Source: Candidatus Zhuqueibacterota bacterium (GTDB lineage Bacteria; Zhuqueibacterota; Zhuqueibacteria; Oceanimicrobiales; Oceanimicrobiaceae). Taken from it: a DNA stretch of 64,000 nucleotides. Location: contig JAJDAD010000051.1 in the NCBI GenBank assembly GCA_029262055.1, positions 1 through 64,000 of the forward strand, given 5' to 3'. Below are positions 42,505-51,347 of the stretch, piece by piece (position 1 is the stretch's first letter; each line of letters begins with the position of its first letter). The position numbers were made by a program, and so were the translations under genes. Under the pieces are notes generated by a model, which did not search any database, had not been told where the DNA came from, and saw only the letters and a program-made list of their open reading frames with translations.

Positions 42505-43403
42505 TTCCTTACCTCTTGCTGGGGTACCCGTGTCAAAAACTCGATGACATCCCGGTTGAAGATGTCCGGGATTTCCACGAAGAACTGGTGTCCCAAATCT
42601 TCGTAAACTTTAAGCTCACTGTCAGGTAGTTTGCTCTGCAAATTGTGAGCGTTGGCGATAGGCACGAGCAGGTCTGCGTCACCGGCTGTAACCAGGGTTC
42701 TGGCGGCGATGGTCGCGGCCTGTTTGGAAAGATCAAAGCTCGCCCCGGCCATGACCTGTGCCATGTAAGCGTGTTGCGGCTGCGGATCCTGCAGGCGCAG
42801 ATCGATGAGGTGGTCAACGTCGGCTTCTTGCATGAATTGTTTGGAGTACGCCAGCCCGAGTCGCTTCCGAATGAGTTGGCGCGGTTCCCCTTGCCGCTGC
42901 ATCAGGAGGGCCAGCGTCTCCTGTGACATGGGAACGTGGTCCGCTCCGCCGGCACTGGTGGAAACCAGAACCAGCCTGTCCACTCTTTGCGGGTAGCGTA
43001 CTGCAAAATCCAACGCGACAAAGCCCCCCATCGAGACGCCGAGAATGTGCGCCTTCGGGATGTTAAGTTTGTCCAGCAGGGCGGCCAGGTCGTCCGCAAA
43101 CAAACTAATGCTGTACGGCCCCTCAGGTTTGTCGGATTTTCCGGCACCGCGGTTGTCGAACACGATGGTGGTGAAGTGTTTGGAGAAAGCGGGTACTTGT
43201 TTTTCCCACAGCCAGGTCCCGACGCCGAGCCCCTCAATCAGCACAAGAGCCGGGCCTGCACCATGACGCTCGTAATACAGGTTGATGCCGTTGGCTTCGA
43301 TCTGGTCCATTTGTTGAGCCTGAAGGGTGGCACTAGTTCCTGCCGGCATGAGCGGCAGAATCGCGAATAGCAGCGAGTAAATGAAAGTGATCGTTCTTCG
43401 CAT
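42501..43403 (-). CDS. Secreted alpha/beta hydrolase, first gene of the acyl-CoA operon
   Basis: A 300-residue alpha/beta hydrolase with a signal peptide (MRRTITFIYSLLFAILPLMP, then 'AGTSATLQAQQ'), so it should act in the periplasm or outside. Oxyanion region 'PALVLIEGLGVGTWLWEK', nucleophile elbow 'ILGVSMGGFVALDFA', acid 'VTAGDADLLVPIAN', His 'VYEDLGHQFFVEIPD'. ATG 43403 has GGAG 8 bases upstream; the longer frame to 43463 adds a non-signal N-terminus. It is similar in sequence to the cytoplasmic hydrolase at 40222-41073, so one substrate class may be hydrolysed on both sides of the inner membrane. It overlaps the regulator gene by 4 bases. Confidence 0.9.
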   Translation of the reverse strand: MRRTITFIYSLLFAILPLMPAGTSATLQAQQMDQIEANGINLYYERHGAGPALVLIEGLGVGTWLWEKQVPAFSKHFTTIVFDNRGAGKSDKPEGPYSISLFADDLAALLDKLNIPKAHILGVSMGGFVALDFAVRYPQRVDRLVLVSTSAGGADHVPMSQETLALLMQRQGEPRQLIRKRLGLAYSKQFMQEADVDHLIDLRLQDPQPQHAYMAQVMAGASFDLSKQAATIAARTLVTAGDADLLVPIANAHNLQSKLPDSELKVYEDLGHQFFVEIPDIFNRDVIEFLTRVPQQEVRK

Positions 43404-43507
43404 TGCAGGCACTCCGCATTGGTTTGGTTGACCTTTCTGCAACTTCTCACAGCTGCGGAACAAAACAAATCAAATAAAGGGAAAAGCGGAAAAAACTGTT
43501 TGAAAAG

Positions 43508-43530
43508 TTATTTCGGGATATTTGAAATAA
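43508..43530. promoter_or_regulatory. 23-base palindrome upstream of the acyl-CoA operon, candidate operator
   Basis: TTATTTC at 43508-43514 and GAAATAA at 43524-43530 are perfect inverted 7-mers with a 9-base spacer. The site is about 105 bases before the first gene of the operon, in an A+T-rich gap between convergently unrelated units (the PlsC gene ends at 43611). Spacing and symmetry suit a dimeric winged-helix protein such as the GbsR/MarR-type product encoded in the operon. That link is inference. Confidence 0.4.
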
Positions 43531-43610
43531 AGCAAATTACTGGGTTCAATGTCAAGAACATTTTACAGGACTGGAACTTTTTTGATCAAACGAAAAGGGG
43601 GGAGTGCGAC

Positions 43611-45014
43611 TCAGGAAGGACCGGACGAGACCTCTGCGAGATACTCATCTCTAATCGAATCAAGCATTTGCAGCAGGAGTTTCCGCTGCCTGCGCATCCT
43701 GCGAATGAGGTTCTTGTTGGTCAGCAAATAAATCGCAAATAACATATTTTCTTTTTGCTCGCGTACTTTTTCCACGAACGACAGGGCGAAGAAGCCAAAA
43801 AACGGAAGCGTGAGCAAGTAAAGGATACCCCAGGTGAACCCGAACATGGCGCTCACCGCGGCTGTCTGCACAACATAGAAGAAGTTAAATGCCAGGCCAC
43901 CGCCAACGAACAGTGCGGTCAGGATCTTGGTGCGTTCGTAGACAAAATGTCTGGCAAGATAGTTTGAGATACGATAGGGGATGTAGTGATTAATGATGCC
44001 GTACAGAGCCGGAATCAGTCCCGGCAGCAAGATGAGGTACGCTTTGCCGATTTGCAGCCAGATGCGTTTTTGCGAAGCGGGATTTGCGCGCAACATGGTG
44101 TCGCGCAGTCGCAGGTGCTTGAGTTTGCGGGTGTAGTCCTGAATCGCTTTTTGTACCTGAGCCAAGCGTTGCGGTTGCTGTCTCAGCAGAAACTGCGCAC
44201 ACTCCGCCACCGCCTGGCTGATGAAAAACTCCTCGCGCATGGATTTGCGCGCGGGCGGGCTCAGTTGCGCGAATGCGGCCCGCAGGCTGTCGCTGTAGAT
44301 CTCCTCGATTTCCCGTGCCAGGGAATCGAGTTCTTCATTTTCGACATTGACCACCAGGGCGCGCAGTCGGGCCTCGATTTCCTTAGTCAGCGCGCGCACC
44401 GCCTCAAATCCGGTGGCGGCATGTTGTTGGCTGAAGGGCGCGAGCTCGATGGGCTCGCCGACGTTGATCAGGACACGGCTGTTGAACCGGGATCTGGAGT
44501 AAAAGTGCAGGCCGATGGGCACCAGCCGGATTCCGAGTTGGTAGTCATGTTTGGCCTCTGATTCCAACACAATGCGCGCCGCGCCGGTTTTGATTTTCTT
44601 TACCTTTCTAAGTGAATCACTGACACCTTCCGGGAAAACAAAGATGGTCTCTCCGCGTTCCAGGGTCGCGGTGCATTCGGCAAACATATTGACGTTCTGT
44701 TCCATCAGCTCCGGGTCGTTTCTTTTGACGAACACCGGAATGTTGCCGGTTTTGCGCATACCCCAGCCCAGGAACGGCTGGTTGAACAGCCCGGCATGCG
44801 CGATAAAGTTCACCTTGCGTTTCAGCAGCCCGCGGACGACGAACCCATCCATGATCGAGTTCGGGTGGTTGGCAACAAAAACCACCGGCCCGCTGGCCGG
44901 GATATTCTGCCCGTGCCGGATATCGATCTTGTTGAAAAAAATCTTCATCCAAAATCGGAAAGATATGCTGGCGATGCGATAGAGAAGGGATTTGCGATCT
45001 TTGAATTCAGGCAT
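43611..45014 (-). CDS. PlsC-domain acyltransferase with C-terminal membrane segments
   Basis: A 467-residue lysophosphatidate/glycerol-3-phosphate acyltransferase-like protein. The N-terminal PlsC domain has 'GPVVFVANHPNSIMDGFVVR', whose HPNSxxD replaces the usual HxxxxD block and is typical of the Gat/SCT1-like branch, then 'GNIPVFVKRND', 'GETIFVFPEGVSDS' and 'IRLVPIGLHFYSRSRF'. Residues ~315-430 contain four hydrophobic helices that should anchor it in the inner membrane. It probably acylates a glycerol-phosphate or other lipid precursor. It precedes the acyl-CoA operon on the same strand with a gap of about 200 bases, and could consume the acyl-CoA formed there, but is likely transcribed separately. 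Confidence 0.86.
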   Translation of the reverse strand: MPEFKDRKSLLYRIASISFRFWMKIFFNKIDIRHGQNIPASGPVVFVANHPNSIMDGFVVRGLLKRKVNFIAHAGLFNQPFLGWGMRKTGNIPVFVKRNDPELMEQNVNMFAECTATLERGETIFVFPEGVSDSLRKVKKIKTGAARIVLESEAKHDYQLGIRLVPIGLHFYSRSRFNSRVLINVGEPIELAPFSQQHAATGFEAVRALTKEIEARLRALVVNVENEELDSLAREIEEIYSDSLRAAFAQLSPPARKSMREEFFISQAVAECAQFLLRQQPQRLAQVQKAIQDYTRKLKHLRLRDTMLRANPASQKRIWLQIGKAYLILLPGLIPALYGIINHYIPYRISNYLARHFVYERTKILTALFVGGGLAFNFFYVVQTAAVSAMFGFTWGILYLLTLPFFGFFALSFVEKVREQKENMLFAIYLLTNKNLIRRMRRQRKLLLQMLDSIRDEYLAEVSSGPS

Positions 45015-45251
45015 AGGCCATGTCTAATTGTGGACTTCTCTAAGGTACAAGCTGGCAATTACGAGTCAAGTGGCTTTTGCGTGCGATCGTCTAAATCTTG
45101 AATCCCATCTGTTTGACACCTATTTTGAAACAGCCTGCGCTCGTGGGGTTTCAACTAACCTGAATGATTCATGAAACCTGAAACTCGGAGTCAATCCGTG
45201 GCCGTGGGACCAACATCCCTCTACTTTTCACTCCGGACGAACGATAATCGG
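45015..45251. other. Intergenic region upstream of the acyltransferase
   Basis: About 240 bases with no open frame that resembles a protein and no clear hairpin. Presumably it contains the promoter of the PlsC-domain gene. With the following repeat and remnant it makes a 565-base stretch without an intact gene. Confidence 0.4.
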
Positions 45252-45314
45252 TCTCCCCTCCGCGGGAGGCGACAGATTCAAACTCGTAGAGAGTTTGAAT
45301 CAGGGGTGGGTACG
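45252..45314 (+). repeat. Dispersed palindromic repeat, copy A
   Basis: This copy begins TCTCCCCTCCGCGGGAGGCG, continues through a hairpin (GATTCAAACTC ... GAGTTTGAATC) and ends CAGGGGTGGGTACGT. Copy B at 47881-47943 matches it almost base for base, with compensating changes in the hairpin (GATTCGAGCTC ... GAGTTCGAATC). The element stops exactly where the truncated DUF6265 frame begins. Confidence 0.8.
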
Positions 45315-45564
45315 TGACCAGCGCCTGGCGCTATTCGGGGACGAAGTGTTCTTCATCGCCAAGCCGATCCAAAATGAACGTCCGGTTGCGTTTGGGCTAA
45401 ACAGCAGCGCCGGCGGAATGCTCGTGTTCGAAAATCACGACCATGATTTTCCGCAGAGAATCATCTACCGGCACGACGCCGGGGACAACCTGCACGCCAG
45501 AATCGCGGGGCAAAACCAGGCCAAAGCTGCTGCAGTAGATTTTAAGTTTTCCCGGGTGCATTAG
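45315..45564 (+). pseudogene. DUF6265-like protein, C-terminal remnant
   Basis: About 83 codons resembling the second half of DUF6265 proteins: 'LALFGDEVFFIAKPIQNERP', 'VAFGLNSSAGGMLVFENHDH', 'DFPQRIIYRHDAGDNLHARI', ending 'AAAVDFKFSRVH'. The N-terminal half and signal peptide expected of the family are missing; the sequence before it is the palindromic repeat, whose own bases supply an in-frame ATG (45295) but no ribosome site. This is best read as a gene cut off by the repeat. DUF6265 function is unknown. Confidence 0.65.
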
Positions 45565-45579
45565 GCCGGGAAAAGAGGT

Positions 45580-47823
45580 TCAAATGCGGGCTTTCCTGAG
45601 ACGGAGGGAGTTGGTGACGACGTTCAGGGAGCTGGCCGCCATGGCCGCCTCGGCCAGGGCGGGGTGCAGCAGGCCAAGCATGGCCAGCGGGATCATGACC
45701 ACATTGTAGAAATAGGCCCAGAACAGGTTTTGCTTAATCTTGCTGAAGGTCGCGCGCGAGAGGTTGATCGCCCTGACCACACTCAGCAAGCTGCCGCTGA
45801 CCAGCGTCACATCCGACGACTCGATGGCGATGTCTGTGCCGGTGCCGATGGCCATGCCGACGTCAGCCTGCACCAGCGCCGGCGCGTCGTTGATGCCGTC
45901 GCCCACCATCAGCACGTGCCTGCCCTCCGCTTGCAAGCGTTTGATCTCGTGCATTTTTTCTCCTGGCAAGACTTCAGCCATGACCCGGTCCACTGCCAGG
46001 TCCTTGGCCACAGATTCGGCCGTTCGTTGATTGTCGCCGGTCAGCATCACGGTGGTCAGGCCGAGCGACTTAAGCTGCGCGATTGCGTCCTGAGAATCAT
46101 TCTTCGTGCCATCCGCGAGCGCGATAATGCCGGCCGGATCCTTGCCCCGAACTACGGCCACTACGGTTTTCCCTGTTTGCTCGAAACCCGCGATCGACTC
46201 CGCGAGATCGCCAAGGTTGACCGCCAATTCACTCGCGGCCCATTTGGGGCTTCCGACAAACACGGGTACGCCATCGATATTGCACTGCACGCCTTTTCCC
46301 GGAATCGCCTTGAACCCTTCTGCTTCGCGCAGGGCGGGAGAGTCCGGGCCTATACTTGCCACAATCGCTGCTGCCAGGGGATGCTCTGAGTTGCGTTCCG
46401 CGCTGGCTGCCAGACGCAGGACTTCCTGCCTTTCGAGGTTGCCGGTTGTCAGGATATCCGTGACCTCTGGTTTTCCACTGGTGATGGTTCCGGTTTTGTC
46501 CAGCACAACGGTATCGATTTCCTGTAGGGATTGAATGGCGGCCCCGTTTCGGATCAAAATCCCGTTGCCGGCGCCGCGGCCGGAGGCGACCATGAGCGCG
46601 GTCGGAGTGGCCAGTCCCAGGGCGCAGGGACAGGCGATGACCAGAACCGCCACCGCCGCGAAAATCGCCATGGACGTGACGCCGAGACCGGAATCAACCC
46701 AGGGCAGGAGCGAGCCGGCCCACTCGGTCATGGGCGCGAGTTTTTCAGGAATTGCCAGCCAGGCGACCAGGGTAGTGACCGCGAGGAAGATGATCGCCGG
46801 CACAAAGATGGTCGTGACCCGGTCCGCAAACTCCTGAATCGGAACCTTACTGCCCTGGCACTCCTCGACCAGGCGGATAACCTGCGACAAAAAAGTTTCC
46901 TGACCAACCCGGGTCGCCTTGACGTGCAAAGCGCCCTCCTGGTTAACTGTGGCGCCGATCACTTCGTCGCCGGTTTGCTTGCCGACGGGCAGGGATTCGC
47001 CGGTGGCCAGCGATTCATCGACCGTGCTGTGTCCCCAAGTCACAACCCCGTCCGCCGGGATTTTTTCACCGGGTTTGACCAGCATGGCGTCATTTATCGC
47101 CAGCGCTGCTATGGGGATAACGCGTTCTTTTTCGTTTATCAGGATCGTAGCCGATTTAGCTTCGAGCGTCAGAAGTTTGTGGATCGCCTGCGACGCCCGC
47201 CCTTTGGCGCGGAACTCCAGAAACCGGCCCGTGATGTGAAAGCAGATGATCATCGCTGAGATGGCCGCGTAACTCGCCACCGGCAGAAACAGGGCTGCCA
47301 CGCCGGTACAAAAAGCCGCGATCGAACCCAGCGAAATCAATACATCCATGTTGGTCGTGCCATGCCGCACGGCCCGCAGTGAACTCCCGTGAGTTTCCGC
47401 ACCAATGAGGAAGACGACCGGCAGGGCGCCAACCAGAAAAATCAAATCGAGAAACGCAATGTGCACGCCCAGCAGCATGTGAGCGAGCATGAGCGCCATC
47501 ATGGGTCCGGTCAAGCCCCAGGCCCAGATCATCTGGGTGCGGTAGTGCTGTACGCGCTCAGCCTGTTCGCTGAGAATGGCAGTCTTGTCCGTGTCCTCGT
47601 CGAGCACTTCGAACCCGGCCGATTGCACGGCGGCCAGCAGATCCTGCCTGTGGCCATTTGCCGCGGCGTGGGTCACAACCGCCTGTTCGCTGGCAAAGTT
47701 GACGTTAGCCGAGTTAACCCAGTCTATTTTCTGCAGCGCCTTTTCGATCGAGTTGGCGCAGCCGGTGCAGTGCATCCCTTTGATTCTCAGGACGGTTCTG
47801 TCATCGGGAGGCTTCAAGTCCAT
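45580..47823 (-). CDS. copA: Copper-type P1B ATPase (heavy-metal exporter)
   Basis: A 747-residue P-type ATPase expected to export Cu+ (or Ag+) across the inner membrane. One N-terminal HMA domain has '[17 protein letters not shown]'. The core shows '[12 protein letters not shown]', the CPC membrane site in '[20 protein letters not shown]', phosphorylation motif '[15 protein letters not shown]', '[14 protein letters not shown]' and '[20 protein letters not shown]'. Transmembrane helices 7 and 8 carry '[14 protein letters not shown]' and '[18 protein letters not shown]', the Tyr-Asn and Met-x2-Ser-Ser signature of Cu+ pumps. ATG 47823 is preferred; an in-frame GTG lies at 47838. No copper chaperone or CueR-type regulator is adjacent. 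Confidence 0.93.
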   Translation of the reverse strand: MDLKPPDDRTVLRIKGMHCTGCANSIEKALQKIDWVNSANVNFASEQAVVTHAAANGHRQDLLAAVQSAGFEVLDEDTDKTAILSEQAERVQHYRTQMIWAWGLTGPMMALMLAHMLLGVHIAFLDLIFLVGALPVVFLIGAETHGSSLRAVRHGTTNMDVLISLGSIAAFCTGVAALFLPVASYAAISAMIICFHITGRFLEFRAKGRASQAIHKLLTLEAKSATILINEKERVIPIAALAINDAMLVKPGEKIPADGVVTWGHSTVDESLATGESLPVGKQTGDEVIGATVNQEGALHVKATRVGQETFLSQVIRLVEECQGSKVPIQEFADRVTTIFVPAIIFLAVTTLVAWLAIPEKLAPMTEWAGSLLPWVDSGLGVTSMAIFAAVAVLVIACPCALGLATPTALMVASGRGAGNGILIRNGAAIQSLQEIDTVVLDKTGTITSGKPEVTDILTTGNLERQEVLRLAASAERNSEHPLAAAIVASIGPDSPALREAEGFKAIPGKGVQCNIDGVPVFVGSPKWAASELAVNLGDLAESIAGFEQTGKTVVAVVRGKDPAGIIALADGTKNDSQDAIAQLKSLGLTTVMLTGDNQRTAESVAKDLAVDRVMAEVLPGEKMHEIKRLQAEGRHVLMVGDGINDAPALVQADVGMAIGTGTDIAIESSDVTLVSGSLLSVVRAINLSRATFSKIKQNLFWAYFYNVVMIPLAMLGLLHPALAEAAMAASSLNVVTNSLRLRKARI

Positions 47824-47880
47824 TTTAACATTTCTCACTTCAGCGTGGTAACGAATTCTAAGTTCTGTTCAGCTCGGCAG

Positions 47881-48036
47881 ACTCCCATCCTGGGAGGGGA
47901 CAGATTCGAGCTCGTGCAGAGTTCGAATCAGGGGTGGGTTCGTAGTATGCGGTTAGCGGTCGCACCCACCCCGGTTCAAAGCGCTGAACGCGATTTGAAC
48001 CTGCCCCTCCGCGCGCGTTGCGCGTTTGGAGGGGAT
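47881..48036. repeat. Composite palindromic element: repeat copies B and C in inverted orientation
   Basis: Copy B (47881-47943) reads CCCATCCTGGGAGGGGACAG, hairpin, CAGGGGTGGGTTCGT. Copy C (about 47961-48036) is the same unit on the opposite strand: CGCACCCACCCCGGTTC ... GAACCTGCCCCTCC, then a GCGCGCG stem and GGAGGGGA. Together they form a ~155-base inverted-repeat element in the 750-base gap between copA and hsdM. A third copy (A) lies at 45252-45314. No coding sequence is inside. It looks like a miniature element or BIME-like repeat. Confidence 0.8.
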
Positions 48037-48072
48037 TTTACCTGCGCATAGTTGTTTGTGCATGCAAAATGT

Positions 48073-48098
48073 CATTCCCGAGTGCTTTGGTCGGGAAT
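48073..48098. repeat. ATTCCCGA/TCGGGAAT palindrome
   Basis: ATTCCCGA at 48073-48080 and TCGGGAAT at 48091-48098 form an 8-bp stem with a 10-base loop. It is of the same general type as the paired units at 19606-19777, and follows the larger composite repeat by about 40 bases. Confidence 0.6.
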
Positions 48099-48577
48099 CC
48101 CGATTGTCGCTCCGCATTGTAACGCGATTCTAAATAAAAATCAAGCAGGCGGATATGGCGATTGGTGATCTTGTTTCCGTTGATGACATTGCCCAAGATA
48201 AACCCGACTCTTGACTGCGGGCAACCATATTGCTAGAGCTGACGACCTTACTCTTGCTTTGGCACCGGGACGAATGTACTTGAAGCGGATGCGGGTATTC
48301 AGTACATTCGTGGGAAGATTTAGCGTGGGTTGATATCGCAAGCGCAAAATATTTGAGAGTACCATGCAGACGACGTGGATCTACCATCGAACAGACACCC
48401 ATTCCGCATTGCTGTTAGCTACTAAAGGCCTGTGTTGCCGGCGGCAGAAGGGAGCGGTCGTGCGGTCTCCTCTTATCCCGATTGGCCATACGTATCGAAC
48501 AGATTGCGAAGTAGTTGAGTGAACGCACGACTTCATTAACGGTCACAAGACGAGCGAATTAAGTATCTGAGGAATAG
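48099..48577. other. Intergenic region before the restriction-modification island
   Basis: About 480 bases with no credible gene: only two overlapping minus-strand frames of 74-90 codons without domains. The final part leads into hsdM, with GAGGAATAG just before its ATG, and should contain the island's promoter. I see no attachment site or tRNA gene marking the island edge. Confidence 0.45.
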
Positions 48578-50149
48578 ATGGCAAAAGCCAAAAACAACAA
48601 CACCGAAGAGCCGATTGAAAAACAGCTTTGGAAAGCAGCCGATAAGCTCAGGAAAAATATTGATGCCGCAGAATATAAGCACATTGTCCTGGGATTGATA
48701 TTCCTCAAATATATCTCCGATGCTTTTGAAGAACTACATGAAAAACTGAAAATGGGCGAAGGAGATTATACCGGCGCCGACCCGGAAGATAAGGATGAAT
48801 ACAAAGCCGAGAATGTGTTTTTCGTTCCGCCGTCTGCGCGCTGGCGTTTTCTGCAAAGTCATGCAAAACAACCGACTATCGGGAAAACCGTTGATGAGGC
48901 AATGGATGCCATTGAACGGGAAAATGTTTCTCTCCGGGATGTGCTGCCGAAAGTGTTTGCCAGGGGCAATCTCGATCCCACCAATCTTGGCGGTTTAATT
49001 GACCTGGTGGGAAACATTGCCCTGGGTGATGCCAAAGCCCGAAGCGCCGATGTGCTGGGGCATGCATTTGAATATTTCCTGGGTGAATTCGCTTTGGCGG
49101 AGGGCAAAAAGGGCGGCCAGTTCTATACTCCGCGCAGCGTTGTTGAGCTTCTGGTGGAAATGCTGGAGCCCACCAAAGGCCGGGTGTTTGACCCCTGTTG
49201 CGGCTCCGGAGGCATGTTTGTGCAATCGGAAAAATTTGTGGCTGACCACCAGGGCAAGGTGAATGATATTTCCATTTATGGACAGGAGAGCAATCAGACA
49301 ACCTGGCGGCTCGCAAAGATGAATCTGGCGATTCGGGCCATCGATAGTTCTCAAGTGAAATGGAACAACGAAGGCTCTTTCTTAAATGACAGCCACAAGG
49401 ATCTAAAAGCTGATTATGTGATTGCCAATCCGCCGTTTAACGACAGCGACTGGAGCGGCGATCTCCTAAGAAAAGATGGCCGTTGGCATCACGGCGCACC
49501 GCCAACCGGGAACGCCAACTATGCCTGGATACAACATTTTCTGTATCACTTGAGCCCCGGCGGTCTGGCCGGTTTTGTGCTGGCAAAAGGCGCGTTGACG
49601 TCCAAAACATCCGGTGAAGGGGATATCCGTAAAGAACTGATTGAAGCCCGCCTGGTGGATTGTATCGTCAACCTGCCTGCCAAGCTGTTTTTGAATACGC
49701 AAATTCCCGCCAGCCTGTGGTTCTTGAGCCGCAACAAAGCCAACGGCACCCATTCGGCAGGCTCAGGGCAGGAGTTCCGCAACCGCACGGATGAAATCCT
49801 CTTTATTGATGCCCGCAATCTGGGGCATTTGATCAACCGCAGGACGCGGGAGTTTTCCGAGGAAGATATTGCCACCATCGCCGGCACCTATCACAACTGG
49901 CGCAATCCGGAAGGGGATTATGAAGATGTGAAAGGGTTCTGCAATTCTGCCTCCCTCGAGCGGGTCAAAGAACTGGATTACGTGCTGACGCCTGGCCGCT
50001 ATGTGGGCTTGCCAGATGATGAGGATGACTTTGATTTTAATGAGAGGTTCACCAAACTGAAGGCTGAGTTTGAGGCTCAGCTAAAAGAAGAGGCGCGGCT
50101 AAATGCCTTGATTGCTAAGAACCTGGCAAAGGTGAAGGTGCATGGATGA
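48578..50149 (+). CDS. hsdM: Type I restriction-modification DNA methyltransferase, M subunit
   Basis: A 523-residue N6-adenine methyltransferase. Residues ~10-150 form the HsdM N-terminal helical domain ('[20 protein letters not shown]', '[19 protein letters not shown]'). The SAM-binding motif is '[20 protein letters not shown]' near 200-220 and the catalytic NPPF motif is in '[13 protein letters not shown]' near 285. '[16 protein letters not shown]' is typical of the family. HsdM works with HsdS to methylate a bipartite DNA site and with HsdR to cut unmodified DNA. It overlaps hsdS by 8 bases. Because HsdS is interrupted downstream, the methylase may be inactive or of changed specificity. 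Confidence 0.96.
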   Translation: MAKAKNNNTEEPIEKQLWKAADKLRKNIDAAEYKHIVLGLIFLKYISDAFEELHEKLKMGEGDYTGADPEDKDEYKAENVFFVPPSARWRFLQSHAKQPTIGKTVDEAMDAIERENVSLRDVLPKVFARGNLDPTNLGGLIDLVGNIALGDAKARSADVLGHAFEYFLGEFALAEGKKGGQFYTPRSVVELLVEMLEPTKGRVFDPCCGSGGMFVQSEKFVADHQGKVNDISIYGQESNQTTWRLAKMNLAIRAIDSSQVKWNNEGSFLNDSHKDLKADYVIANPPFNDSDWSGDLLRKDGRWHHGAPPTGNANYAWIQHFLYHLSPGGLAGFVLAKGALTSKTSGEGDIRKELIEARLVDCIVNLPAKLFLNTQIPASLWFLSRNKANGTHSAGSGQEFRNRTDEILFIDARNLGHLINRRTREFSEEDIATIAGTYHNWRNPEGDYEDVKGFCNSASLERVKELDYVLTPGRYVGLPDDEDDFDFNERFTKLKAEFEAQLKEEARLNALIAKNLAKVKVHG

Positions 50150-51335
50150 TAAATTGAGTATACCGAAATGCGACTGGGAGGAAGTAACACTGCAAGACGT
50201 CGTATCAATCTTGGGAGACGGCTTGCACGGTACACCTGAGTATGATGATAGCGGTGAATATTATTTTATAAACGGCAATAATCTTAGCAATGGTAAAATT
50301 GTCATTAAAGAGAACACAAAGAGAGCCACTAAGGAAGAATTTGAAAAATACAAAAAGGATTTGAATGAACGCACAATTCTGGTGTCAATTAATGGGACTT
50401 TAGGAAATATTGCACTTTATAACAATGAAAAGTGTTTCTTAGGCAAAAGTGCTTGTTATTTCAATATTAGGGATGATGTTGAAAAATCCTTTATTAGGTA
50501 TACCGTTACTAACAAGAAGTTTCAGGACTACATCAGTAATTTTGCTCATGGAACAACCATAAAGAATGTATCTCTCAAAACCATGAGAGAATATCCGTTC
50601 TTACTCCCTCCTCTCCCGGAACAAAGAGCCATCGCCGCAGTCCTTTCCAGTCTCGACGACAAAATAGACCTGCTTCACCGCCAGAACAAAACCCTCGAAG
50701 CCATAGCAGAAACGCTGTTCAGACAGTGGTTCGTGGAGGAAGCGCAGGAGGATTGGGCTATTGTAAAAGTAGGTGATTTTGTTAAAACGAATGTGTCGAG
50801 TATCAATAAAGGCTTCAATATTCAGACTATCCAGTATCTGGACACTGGTTCACTTACAGAAGGTAAGATAGAAGGATTTCAAAATTTAGACATTGGTGAT
50901 GCGCCAAGCAGGGCACGTCGTATTGTACAACACAATGATGTTTTGATTTCGACGGTCAGGCCGAATCAAAAACATTATGGGGTATTAAAGAATCCTGCTG
51001 AAAACGTAATAGTTTCAACAGGTTTTTGTGTTATATCGTGTGATAAAATTGACCCTCATTTTATCTACCTTCTTTTAGCTACCGATGATATGACTGAGTA
51101 TTTACATTCAATCGCAGAAGGTTCAACGTCAGCATACCCATCGTTAAAACCATCAGATATTGAAAGTTTCTAATTTCAGCTTCCGCCAGAGGAAAGGCTT
51201 CAAGCCTTTTCTGAATATGCTGACAATGCATGGAACAAGATTGAATACAACCATGCCCAAATCCGCACCCTCGAAAAACTCCGAGATACACTATTGCCAA
51301 AACTGATGAGCGGAGAAGCGAAGGTGACGAATTAG
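50142..51335 (+). pseudogene. hsdS: Type I restriction-modification specificity subunit, interrupted by a stop codon
   Basis: HsdS chooses the DNA site through two target-recognition domains. The first spans residues ~1-160; the central conserved helix 'LPPLPEQRAIAAVLSSLDDK' and 'IDLLHRQNKTLEAIAETLFR' follows, then the second domain from ~205. The frame stops at TAA 51171-51173 after 343 codons, at 'PSLKPSDIESF'. Translation of the same frame beyond it continues the family perfectly ('FQLPPEERLQAFSEYADNAW', 'IRTLEKLRDTLLPKLMSGEA') to a second stop at 51333-51335, total 396 sense codons plus the internal stop. So a single nonsense change, probably GAA to TAA, removes the second long helix needed to bind HsdM. 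The region is A+T-rich compared with its neighbours. If read as a CDS, use 50142-51173. Confidence 0.88.
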
Positions 51336-51347
51336 GTTGGAATAAAA

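Noticed and set aside
47906-47945. tRNA-like GTTCGAATC stretch
   Set aside because: It resembles a T-loop, but no acceptor stem, anticodon arm or D arm can be formed; it is part of the palindromic repeat.
48130-48402. 90-codon minus-strand frame before hsdM
   Set aside because: Overlaps another frame of similar length; no domain or ribosome site.
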